DNA of 33,630 nt. It comes from an uncultured Atopobium sp. (GTDB lineage Bacteria > Actinomycetota > Coriobacteriia > Coriobacteriales > Atopobiaceae). The position numbers were made by a program, and so were the translations under genes. Of the stretch, positions 6,201 through 12,906 are shown piece after piece. The stretch's first letter is position 1, and each line of letters opens with the position of its first letter. The stretch is taken from positions 1 to 33,630 of the forward strand of contig CAKARF010000002.1 of assembly GCA_916720465.1 (NCBI GenBank), in the 5' to 3' direction. Under the pieces are notes generated by a model. It searched no databases. It was not told the origin of the DNA and saw only the letters and a list, made by a program, of their open reading frames with translations.

Positions 6201-6386
6201 ATGGAGAGCTTGCGAAACACTGAGCTCATAACCGTTGAACAGGCTTCTCAACTATTAGGCATCCCGGTCTCCACGATGCGCAAGATGTGCGCTCGAGGGG
6301 AGGTGTATGCGAAGAAAGCTGGTAAACGATGGCTCATTAATAAACGGATTCTTCTGAGCCTTTATGGCTTACATTCTAAGGAATAA
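6201..6386 (+). CDS. Excisionase-like HTH_17 (MerR-type) DNA-binding protein
   Basis: The 61-residue product has the HTH_17/excisionase pattern: LITVEQASQLLGIPVSTMRK, MCARGEVYAKKAGKRWLINK and a short tail. Such proteins bind DNA as helix-turn-helix plus wing; in phages many are recombination directionality factors. It starts 5 bases after the antirepressor stop, with no Shine-Dalgarno sequence, so it is probably translationally coupled. It could be the Xis partner of the integrase at 1167, although it is not next to it, or simply an early regulator. The fold is fairly sure and the Xis role is inference. Confidence 0.72.
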   Translation: MESLRNTELITVEQASQLLGIPVSTMRKMCARGEVYAKKAGKRWLINKRILLSLYGLHSKE

Positions 6387-6389
6387 CCC

Positions 6390-6584
6390 ATGAAAAAAAG
6401 AATATTTCTTGTGGCTTTGCTGCCCTTGCTAGTCTACTTCACAGCTGACTGCCTGGGCATTTTTGAGCCACACAATGTGGCATATCTGATGGCTTTTAGA
6501 TATGCCCTAATCGCATATGGCCTTGTTGGAGCTTTAGCTGTATGGCTCAAAGACAAAGAGAAAGAGGTTTGCAATGCTGACTAA
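6390..6584 (+). CDS. Small two-helix membrane protein
   Basis: The 64-residue product has an N-terminal hydrophobic helix (IFLVALLPLLVYFTADCLGI, 5-24), a second hydrophobic segment (about 30-52, VAYLMAF ... YGLVGALAVWL) and a charged tail (KDKEKEV). AAGGAATAACCC-ATG gives a usable ribosome-binding site. The end overlaps the next gene by 11 bases. Function unknown; a host-membrane-acting early protein is possible. Confidence 0.6.
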   Translation: MKKRIFLVALLPLLVYFTADCLGIFEPHNVAYLMAFRYALIAYGLVGALAVWLKDKEKEVCNAD

Positions 6585-7077
6585 AGAAGAACGTGCAGCA
6601 ATCGCAGCGAGGTTTAAGAACCACGATGAAAAATACATTGTTGATTTTTATAGATGCTTATTTGGCACAAACCCTCCAAATGGCTTACCACTTGAGAAAA
6701 GTCGTAGAAATACCATAAACCGTCTAATCGACCTTTGCGACACGTCAAACATGATTGAACTACCACTTGATAAAGACGGCGTACCTTTTAAGAGGGGTGA
6801 CACGGTATACGAATCTGATGGCACCGAACATATAGTCGATGGATATACGTTTAGTAGGGCTAACGCAAAAATTCTCTCTGTGGTTGACCTAATCAATAAT
6901 AGTCGCGTTCTCTTTGAAACTGACGAGCTCACTCACAAAAGACCAGTAACAATCGCGTCGATTAGAAAACAACTAAAACACGTTCTCGATAAAGGAGAAA
7001 TGACTTCTTGGTCAATGGCTAAACTCTTTGACATCACCGACCAGCTCGAGAAGCTAGGTGATAGCGATGCTAACTAA
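6574..7077 (+). CDS. Unknown early protein, 167 residues
   Basis: This is a soluble protein with a helical N-terminus (LTKEERAAIAARFKNHDEK), a basic segment (EKSRRNTINRLIDL, about 41-54) and a small beta region around 65-115 (PLDKDGVPFKRGDTVYES ... HIVDGYTF), resembling the short beta-barrel domains of phage early proteins. It ends in a helical tail (LFDITDQLEKLGDSDAN). AAAGAGG precedes the ATG, and the gene overlaps both neighbours, which supports a single early operon. I do not recognise a family. Confidence 0.65.
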   Translation: MLTKEERAAIAARFKNHDEKYIVDFYRCLFGTNPPNGLPLEKSRRNTINRLIDLCDTSNMIELPLDKDGVPFKRGDTVYESDGTEHIVDGYTFSRANAKILSVVDLINNSRVLFETDELTHKRPVTIASIRKQLKHVLDKGEMTSWSMAKLFDITDQLEKLGDSDAN

Positions 7078-7231
7078 GAAAGAAGTTGAATATACATTTA
7101 AGGAACTTGATGAACTCCACGAAGCCAAGTCCATAGTCCTTAAACGTGTTATCTCGTCTATGGATGAATGTATTGCGTCACTTGACAGGCTAATCAATGC
7201 GTTAAATCACGCAGGTGATAGCGATGACTAG
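7067..7231 (+). CDS. Small helical early protein, 54 residues
   Basis: ATG 7067 to TAG 7229-7231 encodes a charged, helical 54-residue peptide starting MLTKKEVEYTFKELDELHEA. It overlaps the gene before it by 11 bases and the one after by 8. The initiation region AGGTGATAGCGATG is nearly the same as the one used by the next gene (7214-7226), which supports real translation of both. Its first residues (MLTKKE) echo the MLTKEE start of the previous protein. Function unknown. Confidence 0.65.
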   Translation: MLTKKEVEYTFKELDELHEAKSIVLKRVISSMDECIASLDRLINALNHAGDSDD

Positions 7232-7496
7232 CCGTGAAGAGGTAGCAAAGAAGCTACGTGAAAACGACACTGCGCTCACCGCCGACGAAGCGTTCAAGAT
7301 TATCTGCAAGTGCACCATTAGAGCAGTGAGGGGCTCCCAATCAGTTATGGGAGTTCTAGCCGACCTCATAGACCCTACATGTAAGCCGGTTGAAGCTGGC
7401 AATAACATCGTCTGTTCCGAGTGCGGAGCTGACCTGTATGACGATGACTTGTACTGTCCTCATTGCGGCGCAAGGGTGGTGCGCAATGACGGATAA
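7224..7496 (+). CDS. Zinc-ribbon protein, 90 residues
   Basis: ATG 7224 is used (not an upstream codon) because AGGTGATAGCG sits before it, exactly as for the preceding gene. The N-terminal ~60 residues are helical (REEVAKKLRENDTALTADEA ... IRAVRGSQSVMGVLADLIDP). The C-terminus has a CSECG-x9-CPHCG zinc ribbon (about 66-84), likely binding one zinc ion. This combination is common in phages of Gram-positive bacteria and usually unassigned; nucleic-acid or protein binding is likely. It overlaps the methyltransferase gene by 11 bases. Confidence 0.7.
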   Translation: MTSREEVAKKLRENDTALTADEAFKIICKCTIRAVRGSQSVMGVLADLIDPTCKPVEAGNNIVCSECGADLYDDDLYCPHCGARVVRNDG

Positions 7497-8031
7497 GTTG
7501 CCACCAGCGCTAGATGTAGCCTGTGGGGCACGTAGTTTTTACTTTGATAAAGATGACGAACGCGTACTTAAATGTGATGCACATCCAAGACATCTCACGT
7601 TATGTGATGGACGTACGCTCGAAGTCAGTCCAGATATAGTGGCTGACTTCCGGGAGTTACCTTACCCGGATAAAAGCTTTAACCTCGTTATCTTTGACCC
7701 ACCGCATTTAGACGTTGGCGCAGGTTGGCAAGTCGATAAGTACGGAAAGCTTGATTCTAACAGCTGGCATGAGGATTTGGACAAAGGCTTTAGCGAGTGT
7801 TTGAGAGTGCTCAAACCCCATGGTGTCCTTGTCTTTAAGTGGTATGAGTATCACATTTCACTTAAGGATGTACTGGCACTCTGCCCGGCAAAGCCAATCA
7901 TCGGTAACCGACGCCCTAAAGCCTCTAAAACGCACTGGGTGTTGTTTATGAGAGAGACAGAGACGTTAGAGCAAGCCGTTAAACCATCAGATGACTATAT
8001 CGACAATCAAACACTTGCACTGGCAACGTAA
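7486..8031 (+). CDS. Class I SAM-dependent methyltransferase
   Basis: ATG 7486 overlaps the upstream stop and gives a 181-residue product that begins just before the motif. Motif I is LDVACGARSFYFD (about 8-20), the acidic strand end is near KCDAHP (about 29-34), and the catalytic-loop region is VIFDPPHLDVG (about 68-78). VLVFKWYEYHISL (about 120-132) and a C-terminal THWVLFM strand complete the Rossmann-type fold. DPPH resembles the DPPY/F/W motif IV of N6-adenine or N4-cytosine methyltransferases, but with no target-recognition domain. The likely role is methylation of phage DNA, possibly against restriction; an RNA or small-molecule target cannot be ruled out. Confidence 0.78.
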   Translation: MTDKLPPALDVACGARSFYFDKDDERVLKCDAHPRHLTLCDGRTLEVSPDIVADFRELPYPDKSFNLVIFDPPHLDVGAGWQVDKYGKLDSNSWHEDLDKGFSECLRVLKPHGVLVFKWYEYHISLKDVLALCPAKPIIGNRRPKASKTHWVLFMRETETLEQAVKPSDDYIDNQTLALAT

Positions 8032-8068
8032 GGATCAACGATGAATAACCAAGAAAAGGAGACAAAAT

Positions 8069-8296
8069 ATGATTCCGTATTTAACCATACCTCAAAGAAT
8101 TCTTGCGTGGTTTCTCTGGCACATTGAATCTAGACATGGTTGGGGAGGTGGCTTTGATGCCAATGACCCAGAAGGTCCTGAGTGGCTCTTGGGAACCCAT
8201 TTTGCCTATGGAGGACCGATGTATACCTACTCACTTTTGCGTGACTACTGGTATATAAAACGCGCAAGAGCTGCAAAGAGAGGGGAGCGAGAGTGA
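8069..8296 (+). CDS. Small aromatic-rich unknown protein
   Basis: The product has 75 residues, is rich in Trp, Tyr and Gly (LAWFLWHIESRHGWGGGFD ... PEGPEWLLGTHFAYGGPMYT) and has a basic tail (KRARAAKRGERE). AAAAGGAGACAAAAT-ATG is a good start. There is no clear membrane helix, although residues 8-18 are hydrophobic. No family is recognised. Confidence 0.6.
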   Translation: MIPYLTIPQRILAWFLWHIESRHGWGGGFDANDPEGPEWLLGTHFAYGGPMYTYSLLRDYWYIKRARAAKRGERE

Positions 8297-8337
8297 GCAA
8301 ACAGAAATAGATACAAGCTAAGAATTAAGGAGTAGTA

Positions 8338-8778
8338 ATGGATTCTGTTGAGAAAGCTGTGGACCTCATCAAGCGTTATGCCTTACTGGCATATTTGAGT
8401 AATGGTGAATGTCTCAGCTCTGGTATTAAGGGCAAACGAGTATACCTTTCTGGGCCGATTACTAACACAAAGAACTACAAAGGTTTGTTTATGTTTGCTG
8501 AAGAGCTTGCTGCGCTTGGCGATGCTGAGCAGATCTATAACCCCGCAGCGCAAATTTCTGCAAGTTCTAGCTGGGAACAAGCAATGCATCGATGCCTTTC
8601 AGAAATTACTAATTACGACACAGTAGTAATGCTGCCCGGTTGGAATGTCTCTCGTGGAGCAAGGCTTGAGAGTGATGTTGCACTTGCCTGTGGAATACAT
8701 GTAGTTAATCTCAGTGAAAACAAGATTATTAATGGCCTTTATAACTCGCTTAAAGAGACCCTTGAAAGACTCTTGTAA
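8338..8778 (+). CDS. DUF4406 protein, nucleoside 2-deoxyribosyltransferase-like
   Basis: The 146-residue product has the DUF4406 pattern: KRVYLSGPITNTKNYKG (about 33-49), a middle segment QIYNPAAQIS, and YDTVVMLPGWNVSRGARLES (about 94-113) with the acidic residue of the GARLE motif. The fold is that of nucleoside 2-deoxyribosyltransferases, which use this Glu as nucleophile. Most phages of Gram-positive bacteria carry such genes with unproved function; nucleotide salvage or modification is the usual guess. Here an extra N-terminal helix (1-30) precedes the core. AAGGAG lies about 7 bases before the ATG. Confidence 0.82.
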   Translation: MDSVEKAVDLIKRYALLAYLSNGECLSSGIKGKRVYLSGPITNTKNYKGLFMFAEELAALGDAEQIYNPAAQISASSSWEQAMHRCLSEITNYDTVVMLPGWNVSRGARLESDVALACGIHVVNLSENKIINGLYNSLKETLERLL

Positions 8779-8808
8779 GTCATCTTACTTAATAGAAAGG
8801 AGGCTCAT

Positions 8809-8880
8809 ATGGGTGCCGCAGATATTGTTGTTCTAGTTTTCTGTATTCTCGCTGGTATTGCTTTTGCTTTTAGCGACTAA
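8809..8880 (+). CDS. 23-residue single-helix membrane peptide
   Basis: ATG 8809 to TAA 8878-8880, preceded by AAAGGAGG at optimal spacing, encodes MGAADIVVLVFCILAGIAFA-FSD. It is almost one transmembrane helix. The strong ribosome-binding site and exact fit between neighbours support a real gene. Two similar miniature membrane ORFs occur at 13840 and 14026. Function unknown. Confidence 0.55.
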   Translation: MGAADIVVLVFCILAGIAFAFSD

Positions 8881-8900
8881 ATTTCTTGAGTGGAGGTTTA

Positions 8901-9104
8901 ATGCTTAAAAAATTCATTGAATCGATGACGATGTTTATAGCTTCCTTTTGTGTCGTTATCTTTATTTCTTCTTCTGTTCTTCTTGCTTATTCCTTTATTT
9001 TTGAGCAGCTCAAAAATAACCCTTCATTTCCAGGACTGATATTGGCATCAGTAATCGTTGCTGCGTGGTGTACACACGATTGTGTACTAGCTTCAAATAA
9101 ATAA
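8901..9104 (+). CDS. Small membrane protein with two helices
   Basis: ATG 8901 follows TGGAGG by 6 bases and gives 67 residues. Hydrophobic segments are at about 9-33 (TMFIASFCVVIFISSSVLLA) and 43-60 (FPGLILASVIVAAW). The TTG 15 bases upstream lies before the Shine-Dalgarno sequence, so it is not the start. The gene precedes the LPXTG protein by 37 bases. Function unknown. Confidence 0.58.
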   Translation: MLKKFIESMTMFIASFCVVIFISSSVLLAYSFIFEQLKNNPSFPGLILASVIVAAWCTHDCVLASNK

Positions 9105-9141
9105 TTCCCCATTTATCACAACCAAATAGAAAGGCTTACCC

Positions 9142-10341
9142 ATGAAGAAACTTCTTCAATGGCTGGCTGTTGCTGTCTTTGCGGTACTGGTGTTTGTGCC
9201 AGCTCTCGCACAGGCTCAGACCGTGCCAACCACGATTACCAGCTTTAGAGTTACAGACAAAAACAAGCAGGACTTAACCTCCGCATACACCAACCAAGAC
9301 ATCTACTTGACGGCTTCTTGGCAAGCACAAGGCGAGGTCCACGAGGGCGATACGTTCTCGCTTGCTATCCCTGATATTCTCGACTTCCCTGCAACTAACG
9401 CGGCGAGCTTCGATATTTACGCGCCAGACGGTAACGTCATGGCAACAGCGCAAGTGACGCCAGGGCGCGTCACGATCACTTATACGTCATGGGTCGAGGG
9501 TAAAGACCACGTGCAGGGCACACTATGGCTTGCGGCTCACGTTAAGGGTGACGCAGCGGCAGGAACTACCACGCTAAGGCTTATCGATGAAGCAACGGGG
9601 CGGGTAGTCGAGACTAGCTTTGAAACACGTCACTACGGAACCATTCAGCACGAGATTATCGCAAAGTGGGGCGTCAAGACCGACCACGGCACGGTAGAGT
9701 GGTCAGTCAGACTCAACCACGCAGCGGATAACCTCACTAACGTTGTACTAGAGGATACCGCGCAAGAGGGTACACGCATTATTCCTGGCTCATTCCGCCT
9801 GTACCGCGTTCACATGGACGCATACGGCAACGCCGACCCCGCAAGCTGGGGGCGTGTGAGTGTTCCCGAGCCAGTAATTGACGGCAATGGCTTTACTTGG
9901 GACTTGAGCAGCGTTGACTTCCAAGGCAATCAGTACTTTATGTACTACGAAACCGAGGGTACAGAGACAACCTCGAACGCAATTCAGCTAAAGAGCCGCG
10001 AGACCACGCAGGGCTCACGCTATCAATTCGTTAGCCAGGACAGTGGCGGCAATGGCAACGGCGACAATCGACCAACCGAGCCAGTAACACCCGAGCCAAA
10101 GCCCGAACCCGAGACACCACCAACGCCAGAACCTAATCCAGGACCACAGCCACAGCCAACTCCACAGGACGCAGACCCAGAGCCACAGTCTAAGCCTGAG
10201 CCAGCAAAGCCAGCGAAGAAGGCTAAGAAGAAGGCTGTACTACCTGCAACGGGTGATACCCAAAACGTTGCAGTTGTTGCTGGCATTGGAGTTATCGCAA
10301 TCGCATTTGTGCTAGTAAGCATGTCGTTAAGGAGGAAGTAA
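9142..10341 (+). CDS. LPXTG-anchored surface protein with adhesin-like Ig-fold domains (prophage cargo)
   Basis: The 399-residue product has a signal peptide (1-26, ending AQA-Q), two domains of the Ig-like adhesion fold (about 30-160 and 165-290; TFSLAIPDIL and SVRLNHAADNLTNVVLEDTA are typical of SdrG/collagen-binding-type domains), a Pro/Glu spacer (about 310-358), a Lys-rich segment, LPATG (367-371), a hydrophobic helix and RRK. A host sortase would link it to peptidoglycan through the Thr. It could change adhesion or surface properties of the lysogen, or block phage adsorption. AAAGG lies 9-13 bases before the ATG and it is co-directional with the early genes. It is visibly more GC-rich than its neighbours, which suggests separate origin. 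The next gene overlaps by one base. Confidence 0.88.
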   Translation: MKKLLQWLAVAVFAVLVFVPALAQAQTVPTTITSFRVTDKNKQDLTSAYTNQDIYLTASWQAQGEVHEGDTFSLAIPDILDFPATNAASFDIYAPDGNVMATAQVTPGRVTITYTSWVEGKDHVQGTLWLAAHVKGDAAAGTTTLRLIDEATGRVVETSFETRHYGTIQHEIIAKWGVKTDHGTVEWSVRLNHAADNLTNVVLEDTAQEGTRIIPGSFRLYRVHMDAYGNADPASWGRVSVPEPVIDGNGFTWDLSSVDFQGNQYFMYYETEGTETTSNAIQLKSRETTQGSRYQFVSQDSGGNGNGDNRPTEPVTPEPKPEPETPPTPEPNPGPQPQPTPQDADPEPQSKPEPAKPAKKAKKKAVLPATGDTQNVAVVAGIGVIAIAFVLVSMSLRRK

Positions 10342-10526
10342 TGACTTCTGAAGAAATGGAGCAAGCAGATAGAGAGTGTCTCGAGAAGATGACGATGAAA
10401 GAGATCAGGGCCGTCGCTAAGGAAGAAAGCATGGTTCTCCGCGGTGAGGAAACTCGGAAGGCTAACGCAATTAACGCGATAGTTGAGTGGAGACGCTTCA
10501 AAGGCTGCTACATGGAGCGTTACTAA
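10341..10526 (+). CDS. Small charged protein between adhesin and recombinase genes
   Basis: The 61-residue helical product (MTSEEMEQADRECLEKMTMK ... NAINAIVEWRR) starts at an ATG sharing its A with the adhesin TAA, and AAGGAGG precedes it inside the adhesin end. The stop overlaps the next ATG by one base. The three genes 9142-11701 are therefore tightly coupled. A SAP-like pattern (MTMKEIRAVAKEESMVLRGE ... RKANAINAI) suggests DNA binding, but this is weak. It might be a directionality factor for the adjacent recombinase. Confidence 0.58.
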   Translation: MTSEEMEQADRECLEKMTMKEIRAVAKEESMVLRGEETRKANAINAIVEWRRFKGCYMERY

Positions 10527-11701
10527 TGAAGCGCACCATAAAAGTTAGGAAAAATTCGAACGGTATTTGGTGCTGTCGACTTTACTTGGGAAGGAATCTC
10601 AACGGCAAAATCATTCAGCCATATGCAAGCTTTCCTGCGGCAAAGACGCAGAAAGAAGCTGAAGAATTAGCTACTTTATGGGCATCACATATTACTTCTG
10701 ACGGCAAAGTTAAAAGCACTCAGCTTACTGATTTGTTGCTCGAATATGTGTCTATTAAGCGCAGAAATGGAGCGTCTCCGAACACAACAAGGCAGCATGA
10801 AGGCTTTATAAGAAACCACATTGGTGGGAAGCTTGGCAAAGAGGATGTAAGAAGTATTACATCCTCTTTATTTACTGCATTTGAGCAAGATCTACTAAAG
10901 AAGGGGTTGTCTCGAAACAGTGTAATTAACCTGCATCAGTTTTTACGGGGTGCTTACAATTATTTTGTTTCCGCTGGCATATGCGACTATAACCCACTTA
11001 TCAATGTGGCCAAGCCATCCAGGGAAGTTCATGAAGCCGTTTCCATTGAAGAATGGGGTTTCGCAGGAATAAGTACCCTTATTAATTCCAGAATTACCAC
11101 AGCTATTCAAGAGAATGAGTTTAATTCCCGTGTTGTTTGTGCCTTTGCTGCTTGGCTGTCTTTAGTAACTGGTATGCGCTGCGGTGAAGTTTGTGCTGTC
11201 AGATACAGTGATGTAAACATGCTATATAAGCATATTCACGTATCTGGTACCGTTATTGAAGAGTCGTACAGGAAGCCATATAGACGAGAGTCTACCAAGG
11301 GCAAGAGATCAAGAAACATTGCCATCACCGATTCAGACATTAGCTTCATTAGCGATTACATGAAGCTCCAGAAAGCTCACATTGCCTTTGTTGAGTCTTC
11401 TACACCGTTAATTAGTCTTGATGGCTCATACATGCGCCCTACGAGCGTCTCGAGGTCCTTTACACGTATGAGACGCACTCTTCAGCTACCTCAAGGCATC
11501 ACATTCCATTCACTCAGGCATACTCACGCGTCTTGGTGCCTAGCAAGCGGCGTTGACTTGAAGACCCTTTCAGAGCGTCTTGGCCATGCTGACCCAGCAA
11601 CGACATTGAGAATCTATTCCCATTTGCTTCCCGGACGTGACAGGGGAGCGGCAGAAGCGTTTGGAGACGCTCTAAGGACCCTTGAACAAAGAGAGTTCTA
11701 A
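10526..11701 (+). CDS. Second tyrosine recombinase/integrase, inside the prophage
   Basis: The 391-residue product is a full tyrosine recombinase: N-terminal arm-binding-like domain (1-60), core-binding domain (about 62-165) and catalytic domain with R218 (TGMR), K258 (STKGK), H328-x-L-R331-H332, G353-H354 and Y364 (LRIYSHLLPG). All residues needed for activity are present. ATG 10526 overlaps the previous stop; the in-frame ATG at 10487 would lie far inside that gene. It differs clearly from the integrase at 1167, so the phage encodes two recombinases. It may belong to a nested element with the adhesin, mediate a DNA inversion, or be a relic of an older integration system. Repeats that could be its sites follow at 11722-11791. 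Confidence 0.9.
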   Translation: MKRTIKVRKNSNGIWCCRLYLGRNLNGKIIQPYASFPAAKTQKEAEELATLWASHITSDGKVKSTQLTDLLLEYVSIKRRNGASPNTTRQHEGFIRNHIGGKLGKEDVRSITSSLFTAFEQDLLKKGLSRNSVINLHQFLRGAYNYFVSAGICDYNPLINVAKPSREVHEAVSIEEWGFAGISTLINSRITTAIQENEFNSRVVCAFAAWLSLVTGMRCGEVCAVRYSDVNMLYKHIHVSGTVIEESYRKPYRRESTKGKRSRNIAITDSDISFISDYMKLQKAHIAFVESSTPLISLDGSYMRPTSVSRSFTRMRRTLQLPQGITFHSLRHTHASWCLASGVDLKTLSERLGHADPATTLRIYSHLLPGRDRGAAEAFGDALRTLEQREF

Positions 11702-11721
11702 TCGCTCCATGCTTTAAAGGC

Positions 11722-11791
11722 TTGTTGCAATTTGTTGCAATCAGCAAATTTTAATCAAGTTGATTTCTACAAAAAACGTTCATTCAACTTG
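11722..11791. repeat. Phased direct repeats and inverted repeat after the second recombinase
   Basis: TTGTTGCAA occurs at 11722-11730 and 11732-11740, exactly one helical turn apart. CAAGTTGA (11756-11763) and TCAACTTG (11784-11791) are inverted repeats 20 bases apart. Together they resemble a recombinase recombination site (arm repeats plus core), or an operator cluster. There is no T-run for a terminator. The gene at 11867 begins 75 bases later with its own AAAGG. Confidence 0.42.
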
Positions 11792-11866
11792 GAAATTCTT
11801 TTTATCCATTAGTAAGTGCTAGATAAGAAGTAATTATCAGACAATTAGAGAAAGGCAGACATTAGC

Positions 11867-12172
11867 ATGGCTATTTCTAAAGTCACAAAGGATCTACGTA
11901 GCTTGCTCGATGCTCAAAATATTCCTTGGGAAGACCATTCTGGATTTACTACTGAGCGAACTTGGATTCCATTAGATGATGTGTCAGTACTTTGTTGTAT
12001 GTGCTCTTACTACGTAACGCCAGGCGGCATTGAATGTGGCATCTCGTCAGGATTTCCACTAAAGCTTGAAGTATCTATTATTCATTCGATAGATGATTAT
12101 GTGTTCGGTCCTGGAGCGTCTAAAACACCTGAAGAGATTCTGGAGGTGTTGGGCATATATGGAGAGAAGTAA
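11867..12172 (+). CDS. Unknown early protein, 101 residues
   Basis: The soluble protein begins MAISKVTKDLRSLLDAQNIP with a likely alpha-beta arrangement (WEDHSGFTTERTWI, VLCCMCSYYVTPGGIE, PLKLEVSIIHSID, then TPEEILEVLGIYG). GAGAAAGGCAGACATTAGC-ATG gives a moderate start. It overlaps the next gene by 14 bases, and the two products look related (each has a W-x-D/S...C pattern and ends in a similar helix), so they may be a duplicated pair. Function unknown. Confidence 0.6.
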   Translation: MAISKVTKDLRSLLDAQNIPWEDHSGFTTERTWIPLDDVSVLCCMCSYYVTPGGIECGISSGFPLKLEVSIIHSIDDYVFGPGASKTPEEILEVLGIYGEK

Positions 12173-12404
12173 GTACTGCCAAGAGTTGTGTGACGCTCTA
12201 GAGCTTTATGGGAAGACGTGGACTGACCGCAGCAACGCTTGTGTTGAGCACATTTATTTCAAGTCTCGAGGTAACTGGGTTTCAGTTCTATATGGTGACG
12301 ATATTAGAGGCTTCCCGCATAAGTTCCTTGTTTGGGAAATGTCTAATTACTCATATTCACCTCGTGTAATGGACGTTGAAAAAATCATTGATAAGTACTT
12401 TTAG
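12159..12404 (+). CDS. Unknown early protein, 81 residues, likely paralogue of upstream gene
   Basis: ATG 12159 follows GGAGG about 11 bases upstream and overlaps the upstream stop. The product (MERSKYCQELCDALELYGKT ... WTDRSNACVEHIYF) has a helix, a W-x-D segment, beta strands (NWVSVLYGDDIRGFPHKFLV) and a C-terminal helix (DVEKIIDKYF). It has the same order of elements as the 11867 product (helix, WED/WTD, strands, FP..KL/KF, C-terminal helix). It ends 9 bases before ssb. Confidence 0.6.
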   Translation: MERSKYCQELCDALELYGKTWTDRSNACVEHIYFKSRGNWVSVLYGDDIRGFPHKFLVWEMSNYSYSPRVMDVEKIIDKYF

Positions 12405-12413
12405 GAGTTCGAC

Positions 12414-12836
12414 ATGTCAATTAATCACGTTAATATCTCAGGAAACCTTACAAGAGACCCGGAGCTCCGCTCTACTGCAGGAGGAACAAATATCCTTTCG
12501 TTTGGTGTAGCTGTTAATGACCGACGCAAGAATCCGCAAACGGGCAAATGGCAAGATGTCCCTAATTTCATTGATTGCATTGTTTTCGGTCAGCGTGCTG
12601 AAGCTCTTTCACGTTTTATCTCCAAGGGTGCAAAGGTTTCTATTGATGGAAAACTACACTACAGCTCATGGGAAACAAAGGACGGCCAGCGTCGCAGCAA
12701 ACTAGAGGTTGTTGTAGAGGAGATTGAGTTCCTTTCAAAGTCCCAAACAACAGCTGCCACCGCGCAGGGCCAGCCTTCATTCACGGCACCGCAGGCGCCA
12801 GAAGAAGAGTTGTACGATTCGGACATTCCGTTCTAA
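12414..12836 (+). CDS. ssb: Single-stranded DNA-binding protein
   Basis: The 140-residue product is a bacterial-type SSB. It has an OB-fold in 1-110 (INHVNISGNLTRDPELRSTA ... NILSFGVAVNDRR ... PNFIDCIVFGQRAEALSRFI ... GAKVSIDGKLHYSSWETKDG), a Gln/Ala/Pro-rich linker, and the acidic DSDIPF tail that recruits replication and repair proteins. AGGAG precedes the ATG. It is the only replication protein I recognise in the phage, so it presumably coats single strands while the host supplies helicase and polymerase. A hairpin follows at 12879. Confidence 0.93.
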   Translation: MSINHVNISGNLTRDPELRSTAGGTNILSFGVAVNDRRKNPQTGKWQDVPNFIDCIVFGQRAEALSRFISKGAKVSIDGKLHYSSWETKDGQRRSKLEVVVEEIEFLSKSQTTAATAQGQPSFTAPQAPEEELYDSDIPF

Positions 12837-12878
12837 AGAATAATTTAATTATTTATTAGTTAGGAAGAGCCTTCGCAA

Positions 12879-12906
12879 AGGGGTCTTGGAGTCATCTGAG
12901 ACCCCT
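12879..12906 (+). terminator. Hairpin after ssb, possible terminator
   Basis: AGGGGTCT (12879-12886) and AGACCCCT (12899-12906) form a perfect 8-bp stem with a 12-base loop. The following bases are AAATTAAG, not a T-run, so termination may be weak or need a factor. It lies 42 bases after the ssb stop and marks the end of the early operon. Confidence 0.48.

Noticed and set aside
8041..8127. 28-codon ORF before the 8069 gene
   Set aside because: It has no good ribosome site and overlaps the strong AAGGAG site of the next gene, so it is probably chance.
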